From contig JANYBW010000076.1 in the NCBI GenBank assembly GCA_025360585.1, positions 1-46,714 on the forward strand: a stretch of 46,714 bases of DNA. Reading direction: 5' to 3'. The DNA is from Actinomycetes bacterium (GTDB taxonomy: Bacteria; Actinomycetota; Acidimicrobiia; IMCC26256; PALSA-610). Each line of letters begins with the position of its first letter. Position 1 is the stretch's first letter. The notes beneath the pieces were generated by a model. The model made no database searches. It was given only the letters and a program-made list of their open reading frames with translations, and was not told where the DNA came from. Below are positions 1 through 7,384 of the stretch, piece by piece. The position numbers were made by a program, and so were the translations under genes.

Positions 1-2
1 CC

Positions 3-446
3 GGGCCGCAGGTACCGCCAACCATCGGCCAAATCTGGCAGTCGGTCAACATCCCGAACCCCACACTCGGCATATCGCCGCTCAACGAAGGGGTCACCGG
101 CCTCGACACCTGGATGTGGGCGACCAGCCCATCAACGATCACCGTCAACGCCACGATCAACGGCTGGACAATCACCGGCACCGCGACGCGTACCCAATAT
201 CTCATCAACCCGGGCGAAGGCACCACGACGGCCAGCAGGAACGGCGGAAGCCTGCAACAACCAGCGGTTTCGCACCTCTACGAAACCAAAGGCCCCAAAA
301 CCATCGCCTTGGCGAGCCAATGGAGCGCGACCGTCACGATGACGGGCCCCGGCCTCCCCGCACGCGTCACGAACATCGGCAACGCCACGCTCACCACAAC
401 CACCAACTATCGCGTCAGCGAAATCCGCGGCACCCTCACCGGCTGA
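3..446 (+). CDS. C-terminal part of a secreted/surface protein, unknown function (5' truncated)
   Basis: The frame is open from base 3 to a TGA at 444-446, so the gene begins before the window. The visible 147 residues are rich in Thr, Ser, Asn and Gly and poor in charge. They contain alternating beta-type stretches (TITVNATINGWTITGTATRT; a central LYETKGPKTIAL segment resembling PKD-like beta-sandwich proteins; ATVTMTGPGLP). There is no membrane helix or sorting signal at the C-terminus. I do not recognise a family. The first internal ATG is at 114, but the upstream codons read equally well as protein (IGQIWQSVNIPNPTLGISPL), so 114 is unlikely to be the true start. A very strong palindrome follows the stop. 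Confidence 0.6.
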   Translation, partial: GPQVPPTIGQIWQSVNIPNPTLGISPLNEGVTGLDTWMWATSPSTITVNATINGWTITGTATRTQYLINPGEGTTTASRNGGSLQQPAVSHLYETKGPKTIALASQWSATVTMTGPGLPARVTNIGNATLTTTTNYRVSEIRGTLTG

Positions 447-452
447 CCCAAC

Positions 453-506
453 CCCGCTGTGTCCCACGCATGTTCCACCGGTGGAACATGCGTGGGACAC
501 AGCGGG
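453..506. terminator. Perfect 54-bp palindrome, bidirectional terminator candidate
   Basis: Two 27-base arms (453-479 and 480-506) are exact reverse complements with no spacer; the centre reads CCACC/GGTGG. It fills the gap between the plus-strand gene ending at 446 and the minus-strand gene whose stop codon begins at 507. There is no long T run, so it is not a textbook intrinsic terminator. Its position between convergent genes still argues for transcription termination or mRNA 3'-end protection in both directions. Confidence 0.7.
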
Positions 507-1487
507 CTAGAGGTTGGGGCGGACTTTCGCTTCGAAGAGTTCGAGGCTTTCCCAGGCAATACGCGGTGGCAAACCACCAGCAAGCGGGTGGAAGTTCAGC
601 GCCGCAATCTCGGGATTTGCATTCACCTTGGCCACGATCGCTTCGGGAGTACCGACCCAAAGGTTGGAGGCTTTTTTCAAGCCTTCGATATCGTCGGCGT
701 GCACAACTGGGGTTGAGTGTTGACCTGGGGTTTGAAACGATGCGTACGTGCTGGTCTCGTAAAACAGGTACTCGCCGATTTCGGCCCAGGCCCGTTCGGG
801 ATCGTCCGCCACATGCACGAACGTCGGTCCATTGGGATGCATGACGAAACCGCCCGTATAACCGAGCTTTTTCGACTCCGCTTCGTACGCCGCGGGCAGT
901 TCAGGGTCCGTATTCATCGGCATCATCGGCAAGTACAGGCGAGCCGCTCGGCGCGCCGCAGCCGGTACTCCCCCGCCGACGAACAACATCGGATGCGGTT
1001 GGGTCACCGGACGCGGAGTTACCACGACGGTGCGGCCATCGACCACGACCGAACCGTCGCGCAACGCGTCGCGCACAATCCCGATGCTCGTTTCAAGAAT
1101 CTTGGTGCGGTCTTTGTGCGCAATGCCCGCCATCTCAAATTCTTCGACGCGATATCCAGCACCAAAGACCGTCATCAAACGTCCGGGCGCTGCGCAATCG
1201 AGCACCGCGATTTGTTCGGCGATCCGAATCGGGTCATGCAACGGTAACAATGCGGCGGAAATAAAAAACGGAATGCGTTTTGTACGGCCGAGCCCCACGC
1301 CCGCGATCGTGAATGGCGATGGCATCCAACCATCATTCACGCCGTGATGTTCCGAAACCACGGCCATATCCCAGCCGTGCGTATCGGCCCATTCCCACAT
1401 CGCCAACGCTTCGGCATAGATCTCACCGACCGACGCGGGCGCAAACGCGGGAGCACGAAAATCTTGGCGCATCGTCAGCATCACCAT
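507..1487 (-). CDS. LLM-class flavin/F420-dependent oxidoreductase
   Basis: A 326-residue luciferase-like monooxygenase-fold (TIM barrel) protein. Supporting features are the early VSEHHG motif, the AEQIAVLDCAAPGRL segment, and a FGAGYRVEEFEMAG segment where family members bind the flavin or deazaflavin phosphate. The family oxidises or reduces small organic molecules using FMNH2 or F420; the substrate cannot be read from the sequence. The ATG at 1487 overlaps the last base of the upstream gene's TAA (TAATG), so translation is probably coupled. This is the last gene of the minus-strand operon and ends directly at the 54-bp palindrome. Confidence 0.85.
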   Translation of the reverse strand: MVMLTMRQDFRAPAFAPASVGEIYAEALAMWEWADTHGWDMAVVSEHHGVNDGWMPSPFTIAGVGLGRTKRIPFFISAALLPLHDPIRIAEQIAVLDCAAPGRLMTVFGAGYRVEEFEMAGIAHKDRTKILETSIGIVRDALRDGSVVVDGRTVVVTPRPVTQPHPMLFVGGGVPAAARRAARLYLPMMPMNTDPELPAAYEAESKKLGYTGGFVMHPNGPTFVHVADDPERAWAEIGEYLFYETSTYASFQTPGQHSTPVVHADDIEGLKKASNLWVGTPEAIVAKVNANPEIAALNFHPLAGGLPPRIAWESLELFEAKVRPNL

Positions 1488-2455
1488 TAGATCGCACCAA
1501 TCGATTCGAGATGCGGCCCGATGTGTTCACCGAAGGCCGCGGCTTGATCACAGAACTCACTGAGCTCGCGGCAACGCAACCGCATCTGCAAATGGTTCAC
1601 GCCCATTGCACCCATTTCATTGCACTTATCGATGATGCGTTGGTTTGAACCTGCGACCGTGTATTCGCCGTCGAAATCCCAGTCGGTTTCGCCGACATAC
1701 ACGTGCTCGTGGATGTAACCGATATCGAGTTTCGCGCCCGGCCGCACTTCGTCGCGATGACGGCGGATTGCTTCGATCGATTCAGGCATCACTGTGCGCA
1801 AGGTTCCTTGCGGAATCCAGCCGTCGCCCCGTTCGGCGACCCGTCGCAATGCGGGAGCGCCTGAGCCACCGATCCAAATCGGCGGGCGCGGTGATTGCAC
1901 CGGCGCGGGTTGCTGCGTGAATGCATCGGCCCACGCGGCCACAATGCCGTCGATCGCAGCATTGGTGAGCGCGCCACGATCCGCGTACGAAACCCCGAGC
2001 GCGTCGAACTCACTTTGGAGATGCCCAACACCCACACCGAGAATTGCGCGACCACCGCTCAGCGAGTCGATGGTTGCGAAATGCTTTGCGGTTTGCAACG
2101 GTGGACGGTACGCCGCAACGTACACGTTGGTCATCAACCGGGTTTGGGTTGTGAGCGCAGCGAGATAGGACAACGTTGCGATCGGGTCATACCAGGTTGC
2201 CGACATGCCGCCGTCGATTGCGGCAGGCGGAGCAACGCTCACGTGATCGCAGACCGCGACGTAGAAAAACCCAGCATTATCACAAGCTTTTGCTGCGCGC
2301 ACGAGTTCGGTGGTGCCGATCGCTTCGTCGCGTTCCCACGCCATTGATGTCCGCAGCGATTTCGCTTGCACGGGCAGCTGAATGCCGTACACCAACTTGC
2401 CATCGGGGACGATGTTGACGGTGGGGTTCGCGAGGGCGGCGCGCGTCTCGTTCAT
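1487..2455 (-). CDS. LLM-class F420-dependent oxidoreductase, second paralogue
   Basis: 322 residues from the ATG at 2455, which begins MNETRAALANP. The frame stays open further upstream but runs through the aldehyde dehydrogenase gene, so I reject the longer form. Luciferase-fold signs are the VAVCDHVSV segment, YDPIATLSYLAALT, FATIDSLSGGRAILGVGVG and PPIWIGGSG. It resembles the F420-dependent subgroup that acts on coenzyme-like or xenobiotic substrates. It starts two bases after the aldehyde dehydrogenase stop and overlaps the next oxidoreductase by one base. The two paralogues are clearly divergent, so they may form a heteromer or catalyse successive steps. Confidence 0.85.
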   Translation of the reverse strand: MNETRAALANPTVNIVPDGKLVYGIQLPVQAKSLRTSMAWERDEAIGTTELVRAAKACDNAGFFYVAVCDHVSVAPPAAIDGGMSATWYDPIATLSYLAALTTQTRLMTNVYVAAYRPPLQTAKHFATIDSLSGGRAILGVGVGHLQSEFDALGVSYADRGALTNAAIDGIVAAWADAFTQQPAPVQSPRPPIWIGGSGAPALRRVAERGDGWIPQGTLRTVMPESIEAIRRHRDEVRPGAKLDIGYIHEHVYVGETDWDFDGEYTVAGSNQRIIDKCNEMGAMGVNHLQMRLRCRELSEFCDQAAAFGEHIGPHLESIGAI

Positions 2456-2457
2456 GG

Positions 2458-3927
2458 TTATCGGCTCCACACCATTGATTGCAGTTCGGTATACGCATGC
2501 AACCCGAAGCTGCCACCGTCGCGCCCGACGCCGGAGTACTTCGTTCCACCGAAGCACGATTCGTGATGTCGCTGCACCGTGTTAATCCCAACGTTGCCGG
2601 CTCGCAGTGCTTGGCCCGCACGCAATGCACGACCGGAATCACCAGAAAATACGTAGTCGTACAAACCGAAATCGGAGTTGTTCGCGATCGAGATACCTTC
2701 TTCATCATCGCCATCGAAGGGCACGACCACCACGACCGGCCCGAAGATTTCTTCGCGCACTGCCTTCATAGTTTGGGTGCACTCGGTGATGAGCGTGGGT
2801 TCGAGATACCAACCTTGATCGAGGCCTTCTGGCCGGCCACCGCCAACCGCGATGTGGCCACCTTCGGAAACCGCAGAAGCGATGTAGCTCTCCACCCGCG
2901 CCCGGTGGGCTTCAGTGATCAGCGGCCCAACCACCGTGCCCTTGTCGAGCGGATCCCCAACCTTCAAATAGCCCGCGGCTTGCACTAAGCCCGCGCAAAG
3001 TTCTTCGTACTTCGCGCGGTGCACAACCACGCGGGTTGGCGCTGTACAGATCTGGCCGGAGTGAAACGCCCACACCGACATAATCGCGCCGACGGCAGTT
3101 TTGATATCGGCATCTTCGAGCACAAGCGCCGCGCCTTTGCCGCCGAGCTCCAAGAGCAGCCGCTTCATCGTGCGCCCGCCAACTTCAGCGATGCGCAGAC
3201 CAACGCCGGTGGAGCCAGTGAAGGAAATCATGTCGATGTCGCGGGTTTCCACCAATGCCTCGCCACTCGGCGGCGTTGAACCAGTGATGCAGTTGATCAC
3301 GCCCTGCGGAAATCCAACCTCGTCGTTGAGGATTCGACACAGTTCGATCACCGCGAGCGGGTCCTGGGATGCCGGGCGCACCACAACCGTATTGCCGGTT
3401 GCGAGCGCGGGGCCGAGCTTTCCCGCAATGTTCACCAATGGAAAGTTGTACGGAGAAATACAGGCGGTCGGGCCGACGGGAATACGGCGAACCACCGCAC
3501 CCATGATCCCGCCGGGAGCCAACGCGGTCGCGGGCATTTCCATCGGAGACAACGGAATATCGAGGTCTTCCATGGCACCTTTGGCGTAGCGATCGAAGCG
3601 CGCAACTACCTGCGGCACCTGCATCGAGTTGCCAACCGTCGCGGTGCAGCCCGTCTCGGAAATCACCAACGGAATCAAGTCGCTGGCGTGCGCGCGAATC
3701 GCATCCGCAGCCTTCGACAGCAACTCCGCGCGGTATTCAGGCTTCGTGCGCGACCAGCTCGCGAAAGCTTGTTTCGCGGCCGCAGCGGCATCGTGCGATT
3801 GTTGCACGGAAGCCTCCGGCGCGTGGCCAACGAGGCTGCCGTTCGCGGGATTCAGGATCTCGTACGCGCCATCGGCACCGTCGACCCACTGGCCACCAAT
3901 CAGGTTCTTGTATGTCGCATCACTCAT
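2458..3927 (-). CDS. NAD(P)-dependent aldehyde dehydrogenase family protein
   Basis: 489 residues, the usual length for the ALDH superfamily, which oxidises aldehydes to acids. Visible landmarks are SPYNFPL (Asn161, oxyanion hole), FTGSTGVG (Rossmann motif), LELGGKG with general base Glu260, and GQICTAPTR with nucleophile Cys294. At residue 184 the usual cofactor-contacting Lys of the VxKPS motif is Arg (VVVRPASQ), which may affect the NAD versus NADP preference. The ATG is at 3927. It lies second in the operon, 38 bases after the amidohydrolase and 2 bases before an LLM oxidoreductase. An oxidoreductase-aldehyde-acid sequence is therefore plausible but unproven. Confidence 0.9.
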   Translation of the reverse strand: MSDATYKNLIGGQWVDGADGAYEILNPANGSLVGHAPEASVQQSHDAAAAAKQAFASWSRTKPEYRAELLSKAADAIRAHASDLIPLVISETGCTATVGNSMQVPQVVARFDRYAKGAMEDLDIPLSPMEMPATALAPGGIMGAVVRRIPVGPTACISPYNFPLVNIAGKLGPALATGNTVVVRPASQDPLAVIELCRILNDEVGFPQGVINCITGSTPPSGEALVETRDIDMISFTGSTGVGLRIAEVGGRTMKRLLLELGGKGAALVLEDADIKTAVGAIMSVWAFHSGQICTAPTRVVVHRAKYEELCAGLVQAAGYLKVGDPLDKGTVVGPLITEAHRARVESYIASAVSEGGHIAVGGGRPEGLDQGWYLEPTLITECTQTMKAVREEIFGPVVVVVPFDGDDEEGISIANNSDFGLYDYVFSGDSGRALRAGQALRAGNVGINTVQRHHESCFGGTKYSGVGRDGGSFGLHAYTELQSMVWSR

Positions 3928-3965
3928 GCGCCGAAGTGTAACGCGTTCTAGTTTTGCGGCGCCGG

Positions 3966-5174
3966 TTACGGTTTGAAATCGAGTTGCAGCATCTTGATCG
4001 CGTTGCCGCGAACAATTTTGTTGACCTGTTCTTGGGTCAAGCCACTCATAATCTCTTCAGCAATTTTTTTGGTGTGTGGCCAAGTGCTGTCGCTGTGCGG
4101 GTAATCGGTTTCGAAGGTGATGTTGTCTTCGCCGACCGCTTCGATGTTCTTCAAACCGTGCGGATCATCAAAAAAGCACCCGTAAATGTTGGAGTAGTAG
4201 TACTCAGACGGCGGGCGCTTCACGATATCGGCGACGCCACCCCAGGCGCGGTTGTCTTCCCAGACCTTGTCGGCGCGTTCCAGCACGTACGGGATCCAGC
4301 CGATTTGGCCTTCGCTGTACGCGATCTTGAGGTTTGGGAAGCGTTCGAATACTCCCGACATCAGCCAATCCGTGAGGCTCATCGCCGCGTTCATATAGGT
4401 GAGCGTCGAGCTCACCGCTGCGGGCGCATCACCCGACGTGCTCGGCATTTTCGAGCTCGATCCAATGTGCATGTTGATGACGGTGCCGGTGTCTTGACAC
4501 GCTTGCAGGAACGGATCCCAGAAGCGGTCTTTATCGTGAATCGACGGCAATCCCAAAAACGGCGGGATCTCCGAAAACGTGACGGCCCGGCAACCCTTCG
4601 CCGCGTTGCGATGAATTTCGGCCGCGGCGGCAACGGGATCCCAGAGCTGGATGATGATCAACGGAATAAGACGGCCACCGGTGCCCGCGCACCATTCGTC
4701 GAGCATCCAATCGTTGTAGGCCTTCACGCACAGATCGCCAAGCTCGCGGTCCTTACGTTCATAGAATGCCTGGCCGCAAAAACGCGGGAAACTGGGGAAA
4801 CACAAACTCGCTTCAACATGGTTTACATCCATGTCGGCGAGGCGATCTTTTTGGTTCCAGCAGCCCGGGCGCATGTCTTGCATCGTGATCGGGCTCACCG
4901 TAACTTCATCACGGTCGTAGCCCGCGGCCGCGCTCAAGCGAGTCATCGGGTAGCGAAGGTCTTCGCAGTACCACCAGTCGCACCAGAAACCTTCGTCGTT
5001 ATCGCCCGCGTACTCGAAGGAGAAATTGCCGCCCTGGTAGTTCATACCTTTGAGTTTCTTGCGAACGATGCGCGGGCCAATCGCTTTGAACTTCTCGGGG
5101 AGCCGGTCTTGCCACACGTTGCCGGGCTCGATCACATGATCGTCGACAGAAATGATCTTGGGGATCTCAATCAC
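3966..5174 (-). CDS. Amidohydrolase-2 family metal-dependent hydrolase/decarboxylase
   Basis: 402 residues. The N-terminal SVDDHVIEP motif (DxHxxEP) and C-terminal FETDYPHSD are the metal-site signatures of the ACMSD-like amidohydrolase_2 family. These enzymes hydrolyse or decarboxylate ring-cleavage products and related acids. Translation starts at GTG 5174, supported by an AGGAG (5181-5185) seven bases upstream. It is the first gene of the minus-strand operon 5174-507, and an inverted repeat about 50 bp upstream (5226-5244) looks like its operator. A distant paralogue with the same motifs lies at 42990-44150. Substrate unknown. Confidence 0.85.
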   Translation of the reverse strand: MIEIPKIISVDDHVIEPGNVWQDRLPEKFKAIGPRIVRKKLKGMNYQGGNFSFEYAGDNDEGFWCDWWYCEDLRYPMTRLSAAAGYDRDEVTVSPITMQDMRPGCWNQKDRLADMDVNHVEASLCFPSFPRFCGQAFYERKDRELGDLCVKAYNDWMLDEWCAGTGGRLIPLIIIQLWDPVAAAAEIHRNAAKGCRAVTFSEIPPFLGLPSIHDKDRFWDPFLQACQDTGTVINMHIGSSSKMPSTSGDAPAAVSSTLTYMNAAMSLTDWLMSGVFERFPNLKIAYSEGQIGWIPYVLERADKVWEDNRAWGGVADIVKRPPSEYYYSNIYGCFFDDPHGLKNIEAVGEDNITFETDYPHSDSTWPHTKKIAEEIMSGLTQEQVNKIVRGNAIKMLQLDFKP

Positions 5175-5225
5175 GGTGAACTCCTAGCAACTTGACCAAC
5201 TGGCAGGCGTCGATCCTAGAAGACG

Positions 5226-5244
5226 ATCTGACGAGGCGTCAGAT
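5226..5244. promoter_or_regulatory. 8-3-8 inverted repeat, TetR-type operator candidate
   Basis: ATCTGACGAGGCGTCAGAT has perfect 8-base arms around AGG. It sits 52-70 bases upstream of the amidohydrolase GTG, the place expected for an operator of the minus-strand operon. Short perfect palindromes of this type are typical targets of TetR-family regulators. No regulator gene lies next to it, so the protein is unknown. Confidence 0.5.
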
Positions 5245-5298
5245 TGCAGGCGTTTCGCAGCGCAACATCGAATCCCGCCGCGTCGTGGCTTCCATTCG

Positions 5299-5321
5299 GC
5301 TAGCTCAGGGGCTAGCTCAGG
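5299..5321. repeat. Two 11-base direct repeats in the amidohydrolase/MFS intergenic region
   Basis: GCTAGCTCAGG occurs at 5299-5309 and again at 5311-5321, so the period is 12. It lies in the 228-bp region between the divergent amidohydrolase and MFS genes. Its role is unknown; a regulator half-site pair or a replication slip would both fit. Confidence 0.5.
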
Positions 5322-5367
5322 CTCTAGCGTTTCCACAGCGCACTGAGGGTGCCGCCCAGACTCTTCT

Positions 5368-5385
5368 GATCGCTTTGAGGCGATC
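5368..5385 (+). promoter_or_regulatory. Hairpin upstream of the MFS gene
   Basis: GATCGC TTTGAG GCGATC is a perfect 6-base stem with a 6-base loop. It is nested inside a wider ACTGAG/CTCAGT pairing about 45 bases long. It lies 18-66 bases before the candidate GTG starts of the transporter, so it could be part of the 5' leader. No downstream T run is present. Confidence 0.3.
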
Positions 5386-5402
5386 GGCGCTCAGTTGCTG
5401 GG

Positions 5403-6746
5403 GTGGTGTGGTCAGTTCGCTGCACGCCGAAGCCTGTGGGAAGCTGCGATGTGCCGTTGTCTTGTGATCCTCAGCGCGCGGCGCTGGGTGGATATTTGTC
5501 GGCGTTTGTGGCGATGGGTGTTTGCACCATGCTGCTCGGGCCGTCGCTCGACACGATCGCGACGACCACGCATACCCCGACCGCGAATATCGGGGTGTTG
5601 TTCACGGCGTCGTCGATCGGGTATCTGCTGGGCGTCACCGCTTCGGGCCAGTGGATCACACACCGCTCCGTGCACAGGGCTCTGATCGCCGGCGTCGCGA
5701 TGATGATGGCGGCCGTCGTACTCATTCCATCTGCAACCTCATTGCTGGCCGTCTTTGGCTGCGAGATCCTCTTGGGATTCGGAATCGGCTGGATTGAAAT
5801 CCCCGCTAATTCCGCGATCCTGTGGAATCACGGCGGCGGTCGCGCGATCAACGCCTTGCATGCGGCATTTGCGATCGGCGCCGTCCTGGCACCGGTCATC
5901 GTGGGGCGATCGTTGGCATGGTCGCACAGCTTGCGCGGCGGGTATTTGGTTGCGGGTGTCATCGCGATGGTGCCGCTGTTGTTGCTGCGCGGGCGGCGAC
6001 CACCCACGAATCCGCACGTGGATCACGGCCGCGGTATTCCTACGGGCGCTCGCGCGCTCACTGCAGTCGGCACTTTGTTTTTCGCGTTTTACGTAGGCGT
6101 CGAGATCACGTTCGCAGGGTGGATCTACAAGTACGCGCAGGCGCGTGGCGTTGCCACAAGCACAAACGCCACCATCTTTGGCGCGGTTTTTTTGGGCGCG
6201 TTCGCAGTTGGCCGCGTGATTGGGGTTCCGATCGCACGCCGACTCGCGCCACATCAGGTGCTCTATATCGATCACGCGATCGCGGTCGCGGGAATCATCG
6301 TGCTGATGATCGCGCCGAGGAATCTCGCGGCTCTGTTGGCGGGAACCATCATCTTTGGTCTGGGGATCGCATCGATGTTTGCTTCCATGCTGGGCTTGAG
6401 CGAAATGCACGTTGCGGCAACGAGCACCGTCACGAGTATCTATCTCGTGGGATCAAGTGTGGGCACGATGGTGTTGCCTTGGGTTACAGGGCGTCTTCTC
6501 GCTGCGCACGGCCCCGGCGCGCTGCCGATCGTGGCGTTGATTTCAACAAGCTTGACCTTGCTCACCGTCTGGGCGTTTCGGACGCTCGGCGAGCATGCCG
6601 GCCAGAGCGCCGGCACTCGCCCTGCTGGCACTCGCCCTGCTGGCACTCGCCCTGCTGGCACTCGCACTACCGGCACTCGCACTGCCGGCTCCCGCACTGC
6701 GATGGGCATTGATTCTGCAGCGGTGCAAAATACCTATAAACACTGA
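5403..6746 (+). CDS. Major facilitator superfamily (MFS) transporter
   Basis: Up to 447 residues with about twelve hydrophobic helices, among them GGYLSAFVAMGVCTMLLGPSL, ALIAGVAMMMAAVVLIP and IPANSAILWNHGGGRAINALHAA. The last is a loop typical of the sugar/FucP-like or YbjJ-like MFS groups. Helices seven to twelve resume at TAVGTLFFAFYVGVEI. The protein would carry a small solute through the cytoplasmic membrane; the substrate is unknown. The start is uncertain: GTG 5403 gives a long polar lead, while GTG 5451 begins just before helix one. The last 50 residues are a polar tail made of a GTRPA pentapeptide repeat. The gene ends 15 bases from the convergent isochorismatase-fold gene. Confidence 0.8.
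   Translation: MVWSVRCTPKPVGSCDVPLSCDPQRAALGGYLSAFVAMGVCTMLLGPSLDTIATTTHTPTANIGVLFTASSIGYLLGVTASGQWITHRSVHRALIAGVAMMMAAVVLIPSATSLLAVFGCEILLGFGIGWIEIPANSAILWNHGGGRAINALHAAFAIGAVLAPVIVGRSLAWSHSLRGGYLVAGVIAMVPLLLLRGRRPPTNPHVDHGRGIPTGARALTAVGTLFFAFYVGVEITFAGWIYKYAQARGVATSTNATIFGAVFLGAFAVGRVIGVPIARRLAPHQVLYIDHAIAVAGIIVLMIAPRNLAALLAGTIIFGLGIASMFASMLGLSEMHVAATSTVTSIYLVGSSVGTMVLPWVTGRLLAAHGPGALPIVALISTSLTLLTVWAFRTLGEHAGQSAGTRPAGTRPAGTRPAGTRTTGTRTAGSRTAMGIDSAAVQNTYKH
6612..6701 (+). repeat. 15-bp tandem repeat, six copies, in the MFS C-terminal tail
   Basis: The unit GGCACTCGCCCTGCT occurs three times exactly (6612-6656), then three diverged copies follow to 6701. It encodes GTRPA, GTRTT and GTRTA/GSRTA pentapeptides in frame. 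Gains or losses of units would keep the frame, so the length of the cytoplasmic tail could vary between strains. Confidence 0.9.
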
Positions 6747-6761
6747 GGTTTTTCGAAGTTG

Positions 6762-7382
6762 CTACTGCCAGGCTTCGAGGATCGCGTCGGTGGTGCTCAG
6801 GGTGGCCAGCAGGCTCAACGAGTTCGCCAAAACGGCCTCGCCGTATTCGATCGGCACCCCGGCCACAGCGTCGCGCGGCAACACAATTTGGTAACCGTGG
6901 TTCACCGCATCAAGCGTGAGGTTGAACATGCCAACGTTCAGCGAAACCCCGACCCCGATAATTGTTGTGATGCCACCATTGCGCAACATTGAATCGAGTT
7001 GGGTGCCGGTCATCGGGCCGAGTCCGTGATGGCGAGCCAACACCACATCGCGGGGATCGCAACCAATCTCATCGGGAACGTTCACCGCGTCGCTCCCGGG
7101 CACCAACTGCAACGGCGATTTATCCACGCCCATGAACAGTCGTGCGTTGCGGTTCGCACCCACACGATCGGCACGAGTTTCGGCGGTGCAGTGATACACG
7201 GGCACGCCCAGCTCGCGTGCTCGGGTCGCGAGCCGTGCGCAGTTCCCGATCAGACCAACCTGGGCCGCAGCCTTCGCCAGCTCCGGGAGCACCGACGGCA
7301 CCCCAACTACACCGTTTTGGACTTCTTGCAGTACAAGCGCCGTCGTTGCCGGCGCGATCAGTTTGGCGAGATCGAGCGGCAT
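6762..7382 (-). CDS. Isochorismatase-fold protein with altered catalytic residues
   Basis: 206 residues from ATG 7382 with a GGAGG ribosome site close upstream; the frame extends further but only through the ligase gene. The fold is recognisable from LVLQEVQNGVV, RARELGVPVYHC, GTQLDSMLR and IIGVGVSLNVGMFNLTLDAV. Cysteine hydrolases of this fold use Asp, Lys and Cys. Here the Asp position is Glu20, the Lys region reads ARHHG (Arg117/His118), and the Cys position is Gly151. Gly at that last position also occurs in true isochorismatases such as EntB. It follows the acyl-CoA ligase by two bases, so the two are cotranscribed. Enzyme, altered enzyme or binding protein are all possible. Confidence 0.75.
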   Translation of the reverse strand: MPLDLAKLIAPATTALVLQEVQNGVVGVPSVLPELAKAAAQVGLIGNCARLATRARELGVPVYHCTAETRADRVGANRNARLFMGVDKSPLQLVPGSDAVNVPDEIGCDPRDVVLARHHGLGPMTGTQLDSMLRNGGITTIIGVGVSLNVGMFNLTLDAVNHGYQIVLPRDAVAGVPIEYGEAVLANSLSLLATLSTTDAILEAWQ

Positions 7383-7384
7383 AT

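Noticed and set aside
3954-5195. 413-codon plus-strand open frame
   Set aside because: Antisense to the first amidohydrolase, whose motifs and AGGAG ribosome site are clear. The plus-strand product is low-complexity and Arg/Val rich.
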